Positions 47,620-57,331 of a DNA stretch of 64,000 nucleotides are shown here, piece by piece (position 1 is the stretch's first letter; every line of letters starts with the position of its first letter). The stretch spans positions 1-64,000 of the forward strand of contig JACDNV010000002.1 of NCBI GenBank assembly GCA_017656425.1, written 5' to 3'. Origin of the DNA: Candidatus Neomarinimicrobiota bacterium. GTDB lineage: Bacteria; Fidelibacterota; UBA2242; B5-G15. Below the pieces are notes generated by a model. The model saw only the letters and a program-made list of their open reading frames with translations. It searched no databases and had not been told where the DNA came from. Made by a program: the position numbers and the translations under genes.

Positions 47620-48627
47620 ATGATTAGTAAAAGAATTATAATTATGGGTGTTTTTCTGACCCTAATCTCGTTTACCTATCTTGGAGCCCAGAGTGGTATC
47701 GCACCATACGATGTAGAAAGGGTTGGCTTGTCCGGATGGCAATTTTTGAAAATTACATATGATACACGTTATTCTGCAACAGGGGGAGCTTTCACTGCAC
47801 TTTCACATGGGAATTCTGGGTCGATTTTTGGTAATCCTTCAGCATTGGTAGATGTTGGAAATATTGACATTCAATTTACAAATGTCAATTGGATTGCTGA
47901 TGTTAAAGGACAATCAATAGCGTTAGCAAAAAACTTTGGGAGAATGGGTGTACTTGGGTTTAGTGTAGTCTCTCTTAATGTTGGAGAAATGTATGAGACT
48001 ATAAATCGAGCAGTGCCCGGAGAAACTAGAACCGAAGCAGTTATTACCGGTAATACTTTTACAGCTGGTGATTTGGCCGCTGGTATTTCGTATGCTAAAC
48101 GTGTTACTGATAGACTATCGATCGGTGCGAATGTTCGTTGGATAAGAGAGGAAATAGCAGAAGTGAGTATGAATAATGTTTCGGTGGATTTTGGCACTAC
48201 CTATTATACTGGTTTCAAGAGTTTACGCCTTTGTATGGCGGCAAGAAATTTTGGTCCCGACGCTCATCTTGTAGGATGGTCTGAAGAATATCAAATGGAA
48301 GCAGTTGATATAAGAATGCCATTGGATTTTAGAGTTGGTATAGGCTATGATTTCTTTGAGGGTTCATCTCATGTTCTCTCATGTGCTATAGAAGGTACTC
48401 ATCCCAACGATGGCCCTGAAAAAATAAATATAGGATTAGAATATAAGTTCGGTAACTTACTGGTCTTACGGAGTGGATATAGGGTGAATTATGATGAGGA
48501 AGATTTTACACTTGGTGGGGAAATAAACTATACGATTGATGGGTTAACAGCGAGAGTAGGTTACGCTTATGTAAATTTTGGAATACTGGAGCAAGTTCAT
48601 ATGTTCACCATTGGTCTGTCGTTATAA
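47620..48627 (+). CDS. PorV/PorQ-family outer-membrane barrel protein 2
   Basis: A 335-residue protein with a signal peptide and the family start GLSGWQFLKITYDTRYSATGGAFTALSHGNSGSIFGNPSALVDVGNIDIQFTNVNWIAD. The remainder is barrel-like (GFSVVSLNVGEMYET, LSIGANVRWI, NIGLEYKFGNLLVLRSGYRV). The ATG at 47620 is preceded by AAGGAG at 47606-47611. A TTG at 47596 would lack this site. It is the third member of the second receptor trio. Confidence 0.85.
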   Translation: MISKRIIIMGVFLTLISFTYLGAQSGIAPYDVERVGLSGWQFLKITYDTRYSATGGAFTALSHGNSGSIFGNPSALVDVGNIDIQFTNVNWIADVKGQSIALAKNFGRMGVLGFSVVSLNVGEMYETINRAVPGETRTEAVITGNTFTAGDLAAGISYAKRVTDRLSIGANVRWIREEIAEVSMNNVSVDFGTTYYTGFKSLRLCMAARNFGPDAHLVGWSEEYQMEAVDIRMPLDFRVGIGYDFFEGSSHVLSCAIEGTHPNDGPEKINIGLEYKFGNLLVLRSGYRVNYDEEDFTLGGEINYTIDGLTARVGYAYVNFGILEQVHMFTIGLSL

Positions 48628-48666
48628 GAAATGGGAAAACCAAAAATATTTGAAGGAGAAAGCAAG

Positions 48667-50205
48667 ATGAGTAAAGTTTTGAAAGGGTTGTTAGTTTCAA
48701 TAGTTATCCTTTTGATGATTGGGATAGCATTTGGGAAATCATATAAGATTTCTCCAGGTGCATTAAAAGATAAAATAATGGGAGGATGGGCTGGCCAAGT
48801 AATAGGGTGTACCTTCGGAGGCCCTACAGAATTTAGACATCAAAGCACCTATATCCCAGATTATCAGCCGATTGCTTGGCCCAAAGGAATTATAAAGTGG
48901 TGGTATGACAATGCCCCCGGTTTGTATGATGATATATATATGGATATTACATTTGTTGAAGTAATCGAGAAGGAAGGTATAGATGCACCTGGATCATCTT
49001 TCGCGAAAGCTTTCGCAAACGCTGAATATCCACTGTGGCATGCAAATCAAATGGCAAGGTATAATATACTGCATGGGATGATGCCACCCGAATCTGGCCA
49101 TTGGTTAAATAATCCCCATGCTGATGACATTGATTTTCAGATAGAAGCAGATTTCGCAGGTATGATGAGCCCCGGGATGCCAAATGCTGCTGCTGAGATT
49201 TGTGATAAGGTAGGTCATATTATGAACTATGGGGATGGATGGTACGGAGGCGTATATGTAGCTGCTATGTATTCTCTGGCATTCGTGTCTGATGATGTGG
49301 AATATATAGTCAAAGAAGCTCTCAAAATGATACCCAAAGAGAGTCAATATGCAAAGTGTGTAAGTGATGTAATAAAACGGTACCATGAATTCCCTGATGA
49401 TTGGAAAGAAACCTGGTGGAGAGTTCATAAAAAATGGAGTGAGGATATTGGGTGCCCGGATGGTGTATTTACTCCGTTCAATATAGATGCGAAAATAAAT
49501 TCTGCTTGGGTTGTTCTTGGATTGCTATATGGTAAAAAGGATTTTGGGAAGACAATTGAAATCGCCGCCAGATGCGGAGATGATTCCGACTGTAATCCAG
49601 CAACTGCAGGCGGTATACTGGGAACTATAATAGGCTATAACAATATCCCCGAGTACTGGAAAAAAGAACTAAAAGAAGTTGAAGATATAGACTTCATATA
49701 TACAGAAACGTCTCTAAAAGAATTGTACGATATCTCATACAAACATGCAATTGCAAACATAAAGAGAAACGGTGGGAAAGTTAAAAAGAACAAGGTAATG
49801 ATATCCTTGCAAGATCCACGTCCTGTCAAATTAGAAGTTGGATTTAAAGATCACTTTCCTGTTGAGAAGCGGTTTTTGTGGAGGAAGGGAAAGGGCTTAG
49901 TTTTACAGGACACACTCACTATTGGATTCTACGGAAATGGTTTTGTAATAAACGGTAAAGCTTATAATGACAATGAAGATTATGTGTTTAAAGTAGAAGT
50001 TTATATAGATGGTAAGCTACAGGAGGTTACTGAACTGCCATGCAATTTTCATGACAGAAAAAATACTTTGTTCTGGAAATACCAATTGCCTGTTGGAAAA
50101 CATAAGGTGTTTTTAAAGCTTTTAAATCCAAATGACTCTGGAGAGGTTAGTTTAAGCGATATAGTTGTATATGGCAAAAAGGTGAGTAATCTGAGAAGAA
50201 AATAA
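48667..50205 (+). CDS. Exported ADP-ribosylglycohydrolase-family enzyme 1
   Basis: A 512-residue protein with a signal peptide (about 1-23, ending AFG). The ADP-ribosylglycohydrolase fold (about 30-370) shows KDKIMGGWAGQVIGCTFGGPTEF, the first metal pair YDDIYMD (D88, D89), HADDIDFQIE, and the second metal motif RCGDDSDCNPATAGG (D305-D308). The last 120 residues form a beta-sandwich that may bind sugar. The family removes ADP-ribose from proteins or acts on related N- or O-ribosides. A secreted form in a ribose locus suggests attack on exogenous ADP-ribose or ribofuranosides. The ATG at 48667 has an AAGGAG site. A paralogue lies at 52287-53888. Confidence 0.88.
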   Translation: MSKVLKGLLVSIVILLMIGIAFGKSYKISPGALKDKIMGGWAGQVIGCTFGGPTEFRHQSTYIPDYQPIAWPKGIIKWWYDNAPGLYDDIYMDITFVEVIEKEGIDAPGSSFAKAFANAEYPLWHANQMARYNILHGMMPPESGHWLNNPHADDIDFQIEADFAGMMSPGMPNAAAEICDKVGHIMNYGDGWYGGVYVAAMYSLAFVSDDVEYIVKEALKMIPKESQYAKCVSDVIKRYHEFPDDWKETWWRVHKKWSEDIGCPDGVFTPFNIDAKINSAWVVLGLLYGKKDFGKTIEIAARCGDDSDCNPATAGGILGTIIGYNNIPEYWKKELKEVEDIDFIYTETSLKELYDISYKHAIANIKRNGGKVKKNKVMISLQDPRPVKLEVGFKDHFPVEKRFLWRKGKGLVLQDTLTIGFYGNGFVINGKAYNDNEDYVFKVEVYIDGKLQEVTELPCNFHDRKNTLFWKYQLPVGKHKVFLKLLNPNDSGEVSLSDIVVYGKKVSNLRRK

Positions 50206-50216
50206 AGGGGTGAAAA

Positions 50217-51218
50217 ATGTTTGTAGTTCAAAGTTATCTGTTAGCGGTTATCTTTTGTTTCATTACAATGTTGTGTTGGGGATCTTGGGCGAATACACAA
50301 AAGCTGGCCAGGAGAGAGTGGCGATATGAGCTGTTCTATTGGGACTATACAGTAGGCGTTTTGTTAATGTCAGTTATTTTTGCATTTACACTTGGTTCAA
50401 TTGGAAGCTTAGGCAGAAGCTTTGTGAGGGATATCTCCCAAGCTGATTTTTCAAATATACTATATGCGTTTACTGGTGGAGTTGTTTTCAATGCAGCAAA
50501 TATTTTATTAGTAGCTGCTATTGCAATTGCGGGTATGTCTGTAGCATTTCCCGTAGGTATCGGATTAGCATTGGTGTTAGGAGTGATTGTTAACTATATA
50601 GCTACTCCGCTGGGGAATCCAATCCTTTTATTTGTGGGTGTGGCACTAGTGGTTGCTGCGATAATTTTAGATTCAGTTGCATATAGGAGACTGCCAGGGC
50701 AACCGAAAAGTGTTAGTACAAAAGGATTATTACTATCGATATTATGTGGGATACTAATGGGATTTTTCTATAGGTTTGTTGCGAGATCGATGTCGTCAGA
50801 TTTCATTAATCTTGAACCTGGTAAACTTAGCCCATATACCGCGGTTTTCTTTTTCTCCATTGGAGTGTTTATAAGTAACTTTGTTTTTAATACTATCATT
50901 ATGAGGAAGCCTTTTGTCGGTGAGCCAGTATCGTATAGGGAGTATTTTAAAGGTAGTTTTGGGACTCACTTAATTGGAATTCTTGGGGGAATTATCTGGT
51001 GTATAGGTATGACCTTTAGTATCATTGCGGCTGGACAAGCAGGCTTTGCTATTTCATATGGATTAGGACAAGGTGCGACTATGGTTGCAGCATTTTGGGG
51101 AGTTTTTATTTGGAAGGAATTTAAGGAAGCACAAGAGGGAACAAATAGTTTAATTGCTTTAATGTTTTTATCTTTTATCGCGGGTCTATTATTAATTATC
51201 ATATCAAGGATTATATAG
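50217..51218 (+). CDS. Ten-TM sugar/nucleoside transporter (DMT superfamily, GRP/RhaT/ureide-permease-like)
   Basis: A 333-residue inner-membrane protein with about ten TM helices and the N-terminal motif TMLCWGSWANTQKLARREWRYELFYWDYTVG, typical of GRP/RhaT-like sugar permeases and plant ureide permease relatives. It lies 11 bases after an ADP-ribosylglycohydrolase and 110 bases before ribokinase, so ribose (or a nucleoside) is the most likely substrate. The B. thetaiotaomicron ribose locus has a transporter in a similar setting. No ABC ribose importer is present. Confidence 0.82.
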   Translation: MFVVQSYLLAVIFCFITMLCWGSWANTQKLARREWRYELFYWDYTVGVLLMSVIFAFTLGSIGSLGRSFVRDISQADFSNILYAFTGGVVFNAANILLVAAIAIAGMSVAFPVGIGLALVLGVIVNYIATPLGNPILLFVGVALVVAAIILDSVAYRRLPGQPKSVSTKGLLLSILCGILMGFFYRFVARSMSSDFINLEPGKLSPYTAVFFFSIGVFISNFVFNTIIMRKPFVGEPVSYREYFKGSFGTHLIGILGGIIWCIGMTFSIIAAGQAGFAISYGLGQGATMVAAFWGVFIWKEFKEAQEGTNSLIALMFLSFIAGLLLIIISRII

Positions 51219-51328
51219 AGGTTCTTTAAAAAAACAACCTGATAGAAAGACTATACGTATAAGAGAATACATACAGTAAAGTTATTGTACTATCCTTTTA
51301 TAATCTTAATTGAGTGTAGGAGGATGTA

Positions 51329-52255
51329 ATGATAGGAAGGAATAAGATTGTGGTTGTGGGAAGTTCGAACACTGACATGGTTATAAAGGTAAAGAACTTG
51401 CCTAGACCGGGGGAAACGGTAATTGGGAAAGAGTTTTACATAGCTGCTGGAGGGAAAGGGGCAAATCAAGCAGTAGCAGCAGCAAGGCTTGGTGCAGATG
51501 TGACATTTATTGCTAAAGTAGGAAAAGATATGTTCGGTGATAGGGCAATAGCAAATTTTCAAGAATCAGGAATAAACACTGATTTTGTCTTCAGAGATGA
51601 AAAAAATCCATCTGGAGTTGCACTCATATTTGTTGATGAAAAAGGTGAAAATTCCATAGCTGTTTCACCTGGTTCTAATGCTAACTTAGTAAAAGAAAAC
51701 ATAAAATTAGCGATAGACGAAATTAAGAAAGCTGTTATAATGCTAATACAGTTGGAAATACCAATTGAAACAGTAGAGTATGCTGTAAATGTTGCAAAAC
51801 AGCACAATGTGAAAATCATTTTAAATCCTGCACCAGCAAGAAAGCTAAGTGATCAGCTATTGAAGCAAGTAGATGTAATAACGCCTAATGAATCGGAAGC
51901 GGAGGTTTTAACAGGCTTAAAAGTTGTTGATGATATAAGCGCTGCTAAGGCTGCCGAAGCTCTTATACAAAAAGGCGTAAACAATGTTGTTATAACACTA
52001 GGGGAAAGAGGAGCTTTTCTATATACTAAAAGTGACAATATGCTGATCCCAACTAAGAAGGTTAATGCTGTTGATACAACTGCTGCCGGTGATGCCTTTA
52101 ACGGGGGATTAGCATTTGCGTTGGGCAGTGGAATGTCATTAAAAGAGGCAATACATTTTGCTAACTTTGTAGGCGCGTATTCCGTGACCAGAAAGGGAGC
52201 GCAACCGTCAATGCCAAATTATGATGAAGTGAAGAGGTTTATGTCTGATAATTAA
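51329..52255 (+). CDS. rbsK: Ribokinase
   Basis: A 308-residue PfkB-family kinase of typical ribokinase length. Motifs are VVVGSSNTDMVIKVKNLPRPGETV at the start, AAGGKGANQAVAAARLGADV, ILNPAPAR, the NESEAEVLTG segment and the catalytic VDTTAAGDAFNGGLAFAL. It phosphorylates ribose at O5. An AGGAGG site precedes the ATG. The 110-base gap before it contains a TATACGTATA palindrome (51252-51261) of unknown meaning. It gives the locus its cytoplasmic entry into the pentose phosphate pathway. Confidence 0.94.
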   Translation: MIGRNKIVVVGSSNTDMVIKVKNLPRPGETVIGKEFYIAAGGKGANQAVAAARLGADVTFIAKVGKDMFGDRAIANFQESGINTDFVFRDEKNPSGVALIFVDEKGENSIAVSPGSNANLVKENIKLAIDEIKKAVIMLIQLEIPIETVEYAVNVAKQHNVKIILNPAPARKLSDQLLKQVDVITPNESEAEVLTGLKVVDDISAAKAAEALIQKGVNNVVITLGERGAFLYTKSDNMLIPTKKVNAVDTTAAGDAFNGGLAFALGSGMSLKEAIHFANFVGAYSVTRKGAQPSMPNYDEVKRFMSDN

Positions 52256-52286
52256 AAGGTAGCGCATAAAAAAAGGGGCAAATTTT

Positions 52287-53888
52287 ATGAAAAGAACAAT
52301 TGTGGTCATTTTATTGGTAGGTTCTTTTATTTTTGTTAGCTATAAAGCGTGTAACAATTACTCGGGTAAAAAAACAGTCAGAGTAACAGAGCAAGAACTT
52401 TTAGATAAAATAAAGGGTGGATGGATTGGTAAAGCCTATGGCGTTTCGTTTGGTGGTCCAACTGAGTTCAGGTACCAGAGTGAAATAATCGAGGGTCCGC
52501 TATCTTTGGACAAAGAGGGGTTAAAATGGCTACCTTGGCAGGATGATATGTATGTAAATATGGCTTTTCTAAAAACATTGGTTGAAAAAGGATTTAGCGC
52601 AACAATCGAAGATTTTGCAAAAGATTTTGCTTACGGTGGATTTTTACTCTGGCATGCAAATGGTCAAGGGAGACAGAATATACTATCTGGCATAGAACCA
52701 GGGCAATCAGGGCACCCATATTACAACCCCCATGCCGACGACATTGACTTTCAGATAGAGTGTGACTTTATTGGGCTTGTTAGTCCAGGATTGCCAAAGT
52801 CAAGTAAAGAAGTCTGTGATATGGTTGGGCACATTATGAATTACGGCGATGGTGTCTACGGGGGTTACTTTGTAACTGCAATGTATGCAGCAGCCTTCAT
52901 AGAGGATGATCCTTATAAAATTGTAAAGTACGGATTGAGTATGTTACCTAAGGGAAGTGGTTATGCCCAAATAATCAGGGACGTATTGAATTGGTATGAA
53001 AAATATCCGGACGATTGGAAAAAGGTCTGGAAGAAAATAGAAGATAAATATAACAGGGATCTGTGTCCATGGGGGGTAAAGAGCAAGTTTAATATTCAAG
53101 CCCGATTAAATGGGTCTTATATAGCGTTGGGAATACTTTATGGCAACGGAGATCTTAAGAAAACTGTAGAGATAGCGACAAGATGCGGACAGGATTCTGA
53201 TTGTAATCCCGGTAATGCTGGTGGGGTTGTAGGAACTATGCTCGGTTATAGTAGATTACCTAAGGATATTAAAGAGGCTATGAAACCGTACATGAAAGAA
53301 GTGTTTTGCTTTACTCCATTCTCGATAGATTCAGCTTCCAAAGTTTGCTTACGTTTGGCAGTTCAAAATATCCTAAGAAATAATGGGAATAAAAGAGGCG
53401 ATACTTTAGAATTTGCTATTCAGTCTTTTGTGAACAAAGATGAAGAGGTTGAAGTATCTTTTCCAACATTGGAGCCTATCGATAAATTTAGTATATATGA
53501 TGACAGAATTAAATGGGTTGGGGATTGGAGTAAAGTAGATTATAAAGGCGATGAAGTCATGCGTAGATCGGATAATCCGGGTGATTACATGGAAGTTAAT
53601 TTTGAAGGAAGTGCTGTCTATGTTCAGGGTGATTTAAGGTATGACCAGGGTATTTTGGAAGCATATATAGATGGAAAATTAATGCAAGAAAGGGATATGT
53701 ATTTACCTAAGAAGTGGGAACTGGCTAATCAATCTACTGCGGTATGGATAACTGGCTTGCCGTTTGGGAACCACAAGCTGGTTGTCAAAGTGACAGGTAG
53801 GAAAAATCCAAAGAGCGAAGGAATTACAATTAGCCTTGGAAAAGTAGTTACATATAGAGGCGAAGTAGCTAAATTACCCAAGCGATAA
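52287..53888 (+). CDS. Exported ADP-ribosylglycohydrolase-family enzyme 2
   Basis: A 533-residue paralogue of the enzyme at 48667-50205. The signal (VVILLVGSFIFVSYKAC) may be a lipoprotein signal at Cys22. The fold shows LLDKIKGGWIGKAYGVSFGGPTEF, the first metal pair WQDDMYV (D86, D87), HADDIDFQIE, and RCGQDSDCNPGNAGG (D303 and D305 keep the DxD; Q302 replaces an Asp). The C-terminal 150 residues form a different beta-sandwich with GDYMEVNFEGSAVYVQGDLRY and GILEAYIDGKLM, like a sugar-binding jelly roll. Its stop overlaps the next start by one base. The two enzymes may act on different ribosides. Confidence 0.88.
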   Translation: MKRTIVVILLVGSFIFVSYKACNNYSGKKTVRVTEQELLDKIKGGWIGKAYGVSFGGPTEFRYQSEIIEGPLSLDKEGLKWLPWQDDMYVNMAFLKTLVEKGFSATIEDFAKDFAYGGFLLWHANGQGRQNILSGIEPGQSGHPYYNPHADDIDFQIECDFIGLVSPGLPKSSKEVCDMVGHIMNYGDGVYGGYFVTAMYAAAFIEDDPYKIVKYGLSMLPKGSGYAQIIRDVLNWYEKYPDDWKKVWKKIEDKYNRDLCPWGVKSKFNIQARLNGSYIALGILYGNGDLKKTVEIATRCGQDSDCNPGNAGGVVGTMLGYSRLPKDIKEAMKPYMKEVFCFTPFSIDSASKVCLRLAVQNILRNNGNKRGDTLEFAIQSFVNKDEEVEVSFPTLEPIDKFSIYDDRIKWVGDWSKVDYKGDEVMRRSDNPGDYMEVNFEGSAVYVQGDLRYDQGILEAYIDGKLMQERDMYLPKKWELANQSTAVWITGLPFGNHKLVVKVTGRKNPKSEGITISLGKVVTYRGEVAKLPKR

Positions 53889-56800
53889 TGTCCATAAGTG
53901 GGAGGAATGGAAAAAGAGGGAGGGATGGTATAATAAAATCTGCAAAGACATCCTTGAGGCAGCTTCCATTCAGTAATTTGGGAAAAGGGATATACTATAT
54001 ACTATTTCTGCTGTCCGGGGTATCCGGGCTGATTTATGAAGTATTATGGCTTAGAATTTTTACGAACGTTTTTGGTAATACCACATATTCTGCAAGTGTT
54101 GTTTTGGCCGCCTATATGGCTGGCTTGGCATTGGGCAGCATTTTTATTGGAAGGGTTTCCGATAGAAAATCTAATTTATTATCTATTTTTGCCATTGTGG
54201 AAATTTGCATTGGGTTATCAGCTTTAGCAATTCCGTTTGTAAGTGGTAAACTTAATTATTTCTACAAGTTTCTCTTTAACTACCTTTCGGATTCAGCATT
54301 ATTACTAATATTTGTAAAAGGTATAATATCGTTTGTGATAATGTTTATACCTACTTTTCTGATGGGAGGGACCTTACCTCTGATAGGTAAGTACTTGGTG
54401 AGAGATATCGACCAAAGTGGAAGGATTGTAGGTTTATTGTATGGATTTAATACATTAGGTGCCACCTTGGGTTGCTTTATTACCGGCTTTTTCCTTTTGG
54501 AGCATTTTGGCATTGTTAGATCTGTTTCTATTGGAGCTTTTGTTAATATTTTTCTGGGGTTGATTTTTCTTCTTTTAAGTAAGGTTTATAAAAAAACCGA
54601 CATAGATTACCACGAATACAAAAGAAGAAAAAAAGAAGGTGTAAAACACCCAATTTCTGAAAAACACAACAAAAACTTAATTTTAATAAGCTATGGTTTT
54701 TACGGCTTTGTGGCGCTGTCATATGAAATATTATGGATGAGGCTTTTAGAATTGAAATTGCACACTACCGTTTACGCATTTACAATAATGCTAACCACTT
54801 TTCTATTGGGCTTGGGAGTTGGTGGAGTAATTTTTTCTGTAATCGATAAGCTTAAGTTGATTAGAAACCATAACATATTTTTTGGTTTGCTGGAAGTATT
54901 GATTGGACTATTTGGACTTTCTTTAATTTTTGTGTTTGCAAATTTAGAGTACATATCAAGTTTTAGTGGGATGATATCCTGGCAAGACCAAATTAAGCAG
55001 CAATTCCTTATATCCGGCTTAATAATGCTGTTTCCAACAACGTTAATGGGGATGTTATTTCCAGCAGCCAATAAAATTTATATCGATGATCCTGACACTC
55101 TTGGGAAATCTGTAGGTTACATATACTCATCTAATACAATCGGTGGTATTTTGGGATCAATAGTTACGGGTTTTTTTCTTGTTAGGCTCTTGGGAACACA
55201 ATATAGTATTCAATTAATTTCTTTCATTGCTCTGGTTGTGGGAAGTGTAAATGTATTTAATCCGTATAAAACTTCCAAACCTAAAGCTATTACATTGTTT
55301 CTACTTTCACTTATGTGGATTTTGGCTGTGCTGTTTAGTGTAATTCTTCCTAGAGATTATCTTATGCGTTATTACAACATAACGGAAAAGGAAGTCAACA
55401 GTCGCGTAAAGATCTTATATGCCTTCGAAGGAATTGAAGGAGTCACAAGCGTTCATGAATACCCAGATGGCAGTAAAGTATTAACGACAGGTTCTACAAA
55501 TGTTGCTGGTACCGATTTTACCTTAAGAACTACTCAGAAGCTTCAGGCCCATATCCCAATGCTCTTACATCACCACCCTGTTGAGGTTCTGCAGGTCGGC
55601 TTTGGTAGCGGTGAAACAAGTCATATACTTACAATGTATGAAACTGCTAAAGTCGATGTTGTTGAAATTAGCTTAGGCGTAATTGATGCGGCCTCTAAGT
55701 ATTTTCTTAATATAAATTCTAACGTTTTCAGTAATCCCAAATTTAGACTTATTTTAATGGATGGAGCCAACTACATTTTTCTGACAGATCGAAAATATGA
55801 TGTGATTATGAACGATTCGATATGGCCTTTTTATTCAGGTAATGCCAGTTTATATACGTTGGAGTATTTTAAGACTTGTAGGGAACATTTGAAAAAAGGT
55901 GGGATAATGACTAGTTGGTTACCTATTGAATTCCCGCTGGAGAGTTTTAAGATTTTGCTAAATACTTTTAATTCAGTGTTTTCATATGTCTCATTGTGGG
56001 TGGCAACAACGCATTATAATAAACATGCATTGTTAGTGGGTTCGATGGAGCCATTGAAGATAGATTTGAATCTGTTCCTAAAACGTTTTTATAAATATGC
56101 TGAAAAGGACCTGGAAATTGTAAATCTTAATGATCCAGTTTTGTTTTTAAGTACTTATAAGATGGATCATGATGGTTTCTCAAATTGGCTTGGCGATGTG
56201 CCAATAAATACGGTTGATAAACCGATTTTAGAGTTTTCGCCCCGGTTAGCAGTTCCTAATATAGATAAAGCCAAATGTTATGAACTGGTGTTGATTAATA
56301 GTTCCTCGGTAATATCACATTTATTTAGCGCTGACACTATCAATTCAAATTATAGAGATTTTATAGAGAAGCTAAAAAATTGTGAAAGGGCAAATCAACA
56401 TTTCATGCGCGGCTTGATAATGAGGGAAAGAGGAGAAGGGGAATTTATAGATGAATTTGAAAATGCTTTAGCACTTTGGCCTAATCACCCAGGAGTTTTG
56501 TTTATGTTAAACGAGATTAACAAATTGGAATCAATTGATATATCGAGTATGGATGGTTATTCGTTTGTAGATTTGATTAATATTGGTGAAAAGTTTCTAA
56601 TAAACAAATTGTATGAAAAAGCGATAAGGGTATTTGGAAAGGCTATTAATGTCAAACCAAATTCAGCATTAGCGCATTACAATCTTGCATCTGCATATCT
56701 TGGTATGGACAAGCTAAACGAGGCGTTACATGAAATGAATAAAGCTATAGAATTACAATCAAGTACAGCATCATTTTATAATACTCGGGGTATGATTTAT

Positions 56801-57331
56801 TTTAAGCTGGGTAAAGTTATGGAAGCTATAAAAGATTTTACCAGAGCAATAGAAATAAATCCCGGATATGCGATTGTTTATAATAGTCGCGGGATTGCTT
56901 ATGCATCTATTGGAAAAGCCCAAAAAGCTCTTGATGATTTCAATATAGCAATAGATTTAGATACTAACTACATTGAAGCTTACTACAATAGAGGTTTGTT
57001 GTACCAAACTCAGTGGAAGAAATTGTATCTAAACGAAAATACTGCATTAACTGAGGCAATTAGAAATTATACTAAGGCGATTTCGCTGAATCCCAGTTAT
57101 ATAAAAGCTTATAGCAACAGAGGGATAGTTTATGCTCTACAGGGACAGTTTCAATTGGCAATTAAAGATTTCAATAAGATTATAGAATTGAAGCCAGAGC
57201 AGGCCGATGCTTACTATAATCGCGGTTTAGTATACGGAATGTGTGGTGACCACATAAAAGCCAGGAAGGATTTTAATAAAGCAATTAAATTAAATCCTGC
57301 TTATACAGACAGGCTTAAAAATCAAAGGTAG
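53888..57331 (+). CDS. Fused MFS-like membrane domain, spermidine-synthase-like domain and TPR array
   Basis: A 1147-residue protein. Residues about 30-490 hold about 12 TM helices with FLLSGVSGLIYEVLWLRIFTNVFGNTTYSASVVLAAYMAGLALGS, the start of fused MFS/spermidine-synthase proteins. Residues about 510-760 are a Rossmann methyltransferase-like domain (VLQVGFGSGETS, DVVEIS, DVIMNDSIWPFYSGNASLYT). Residues about 900-1145 are at least six TPRs (NPGYAIVYNSRGIAYASIGKAQKALDDFNIAI and similar). The biochemical role of this fused family is not settled. It starts in the stop codon of the ADP-ribosylglycohydrolase gene. Its link with ribose use is unclear. Confidence 0.85.
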   Translation: MSISGRNGKRGRDGIIKSAKTSLRQLPFSNLGKGIYYILFLLSGVSGLIYEVLWLRIFTNVFGNTTYSASVVLAAYMAGLALGSIFIGRVSDRKSNLLSIFAIVEICIGLSALAIPFVSGKLNYFYKFLFNYLSDSALLLIFVKGIISFVIMFIPTFLMGGTLPLIGKYLVRDIDQSGRIVGLLYGFNTLGATLGCFITGFFLLEHFGIVRSVSIGAFVNIFLGLIFLLLSKVYKKTDIDYHEYKRRKKEGVKHPISEKHNKNLILISYGFYGFVALSYEILWMRLLELKLHTTVYAFTIMLTTFLLGLGVGGVIFSVIDKLKLIRNHNIFFGLLEVLIGLFGLSLIFVFANLEYISSFSGMISWQDQIKQQFLISGLIMLFPTTLMGMLFPAANKIYIDDPDTLGKSVGYIYSSNTIGGILGSIVTGFFLVRLLGTQYSIQLISFIALVVGSVNVFNPYKTSKPKAITLFLLSLMWILAVLFSVILPRDYLMRYYNITEKEVNSRVKILYAFEGIEGVTSVHEYPDGSKVLTTGSTNVAGTDFTLRTTQKLQAHIPMLLHHHPVEVLQVGFGSGETSHILTMYETAKVDVVEISLGVIDAASKYFLNINSNVFSNPKFRLILMDGANYIFLTDRKYDVIMNDSIWPFYSGNASLYTLEYFKTCREHLKKGGIMTSWLPIEFPLESFKILLNTFNSVFSYVSLWVATTHYNKHALLVGSMEPLKIDLNLFLKRFYKYAEKDLEIVNLNDPVLFLSTYKMDHDGFSNWLGDVPINTVDKPILEFSPRLAVPNIDKAKCYELVLINSSSVISHLFSADTINSNYRDFIEKLKNCERANQHFMRGLIMRERGEGEFIDEFENALALWPNHPGVLFMLNEINKLESIDISSMDGYSFVDLINIGEKFLINKLYEKAIRVFGKAINVKPNSALAHYNLASAYLGMDKLNEALHEMNKAIELQSSTASFYNTRGMIYFKLGKVMEAIKDFTRAIEINPGYAIVYNSRGIAYASIGKAQKALDDFNIAIDLDTNYIEAYYNRGLLYQTQWKKLYLNENTALTEAIRNYTKAISLNPSYIKAYSNRGIVYALQGQFQLAIKDFNKIIELKPEQADAYYNRGLVYGMCGDHIKARKDFNKAIKLNPAYTDRLKNQR

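Noticed and set aside
51252-51261. TATACGTATA palindrome upstream of ribokinase as another LacI operator.
   Set aside because: It differs from the two matching operators and has no well-placed -35/-10 pair beside it.
52287-53888. Loss of a metal ligand in the second ADP-ribosylglycohydrolase (GQDSD instead of GDDSD).
   Set aside because: The family motif is GxDxD, and the two ligand Asp (D303, D305) are kept; the Gln is at a variable position.
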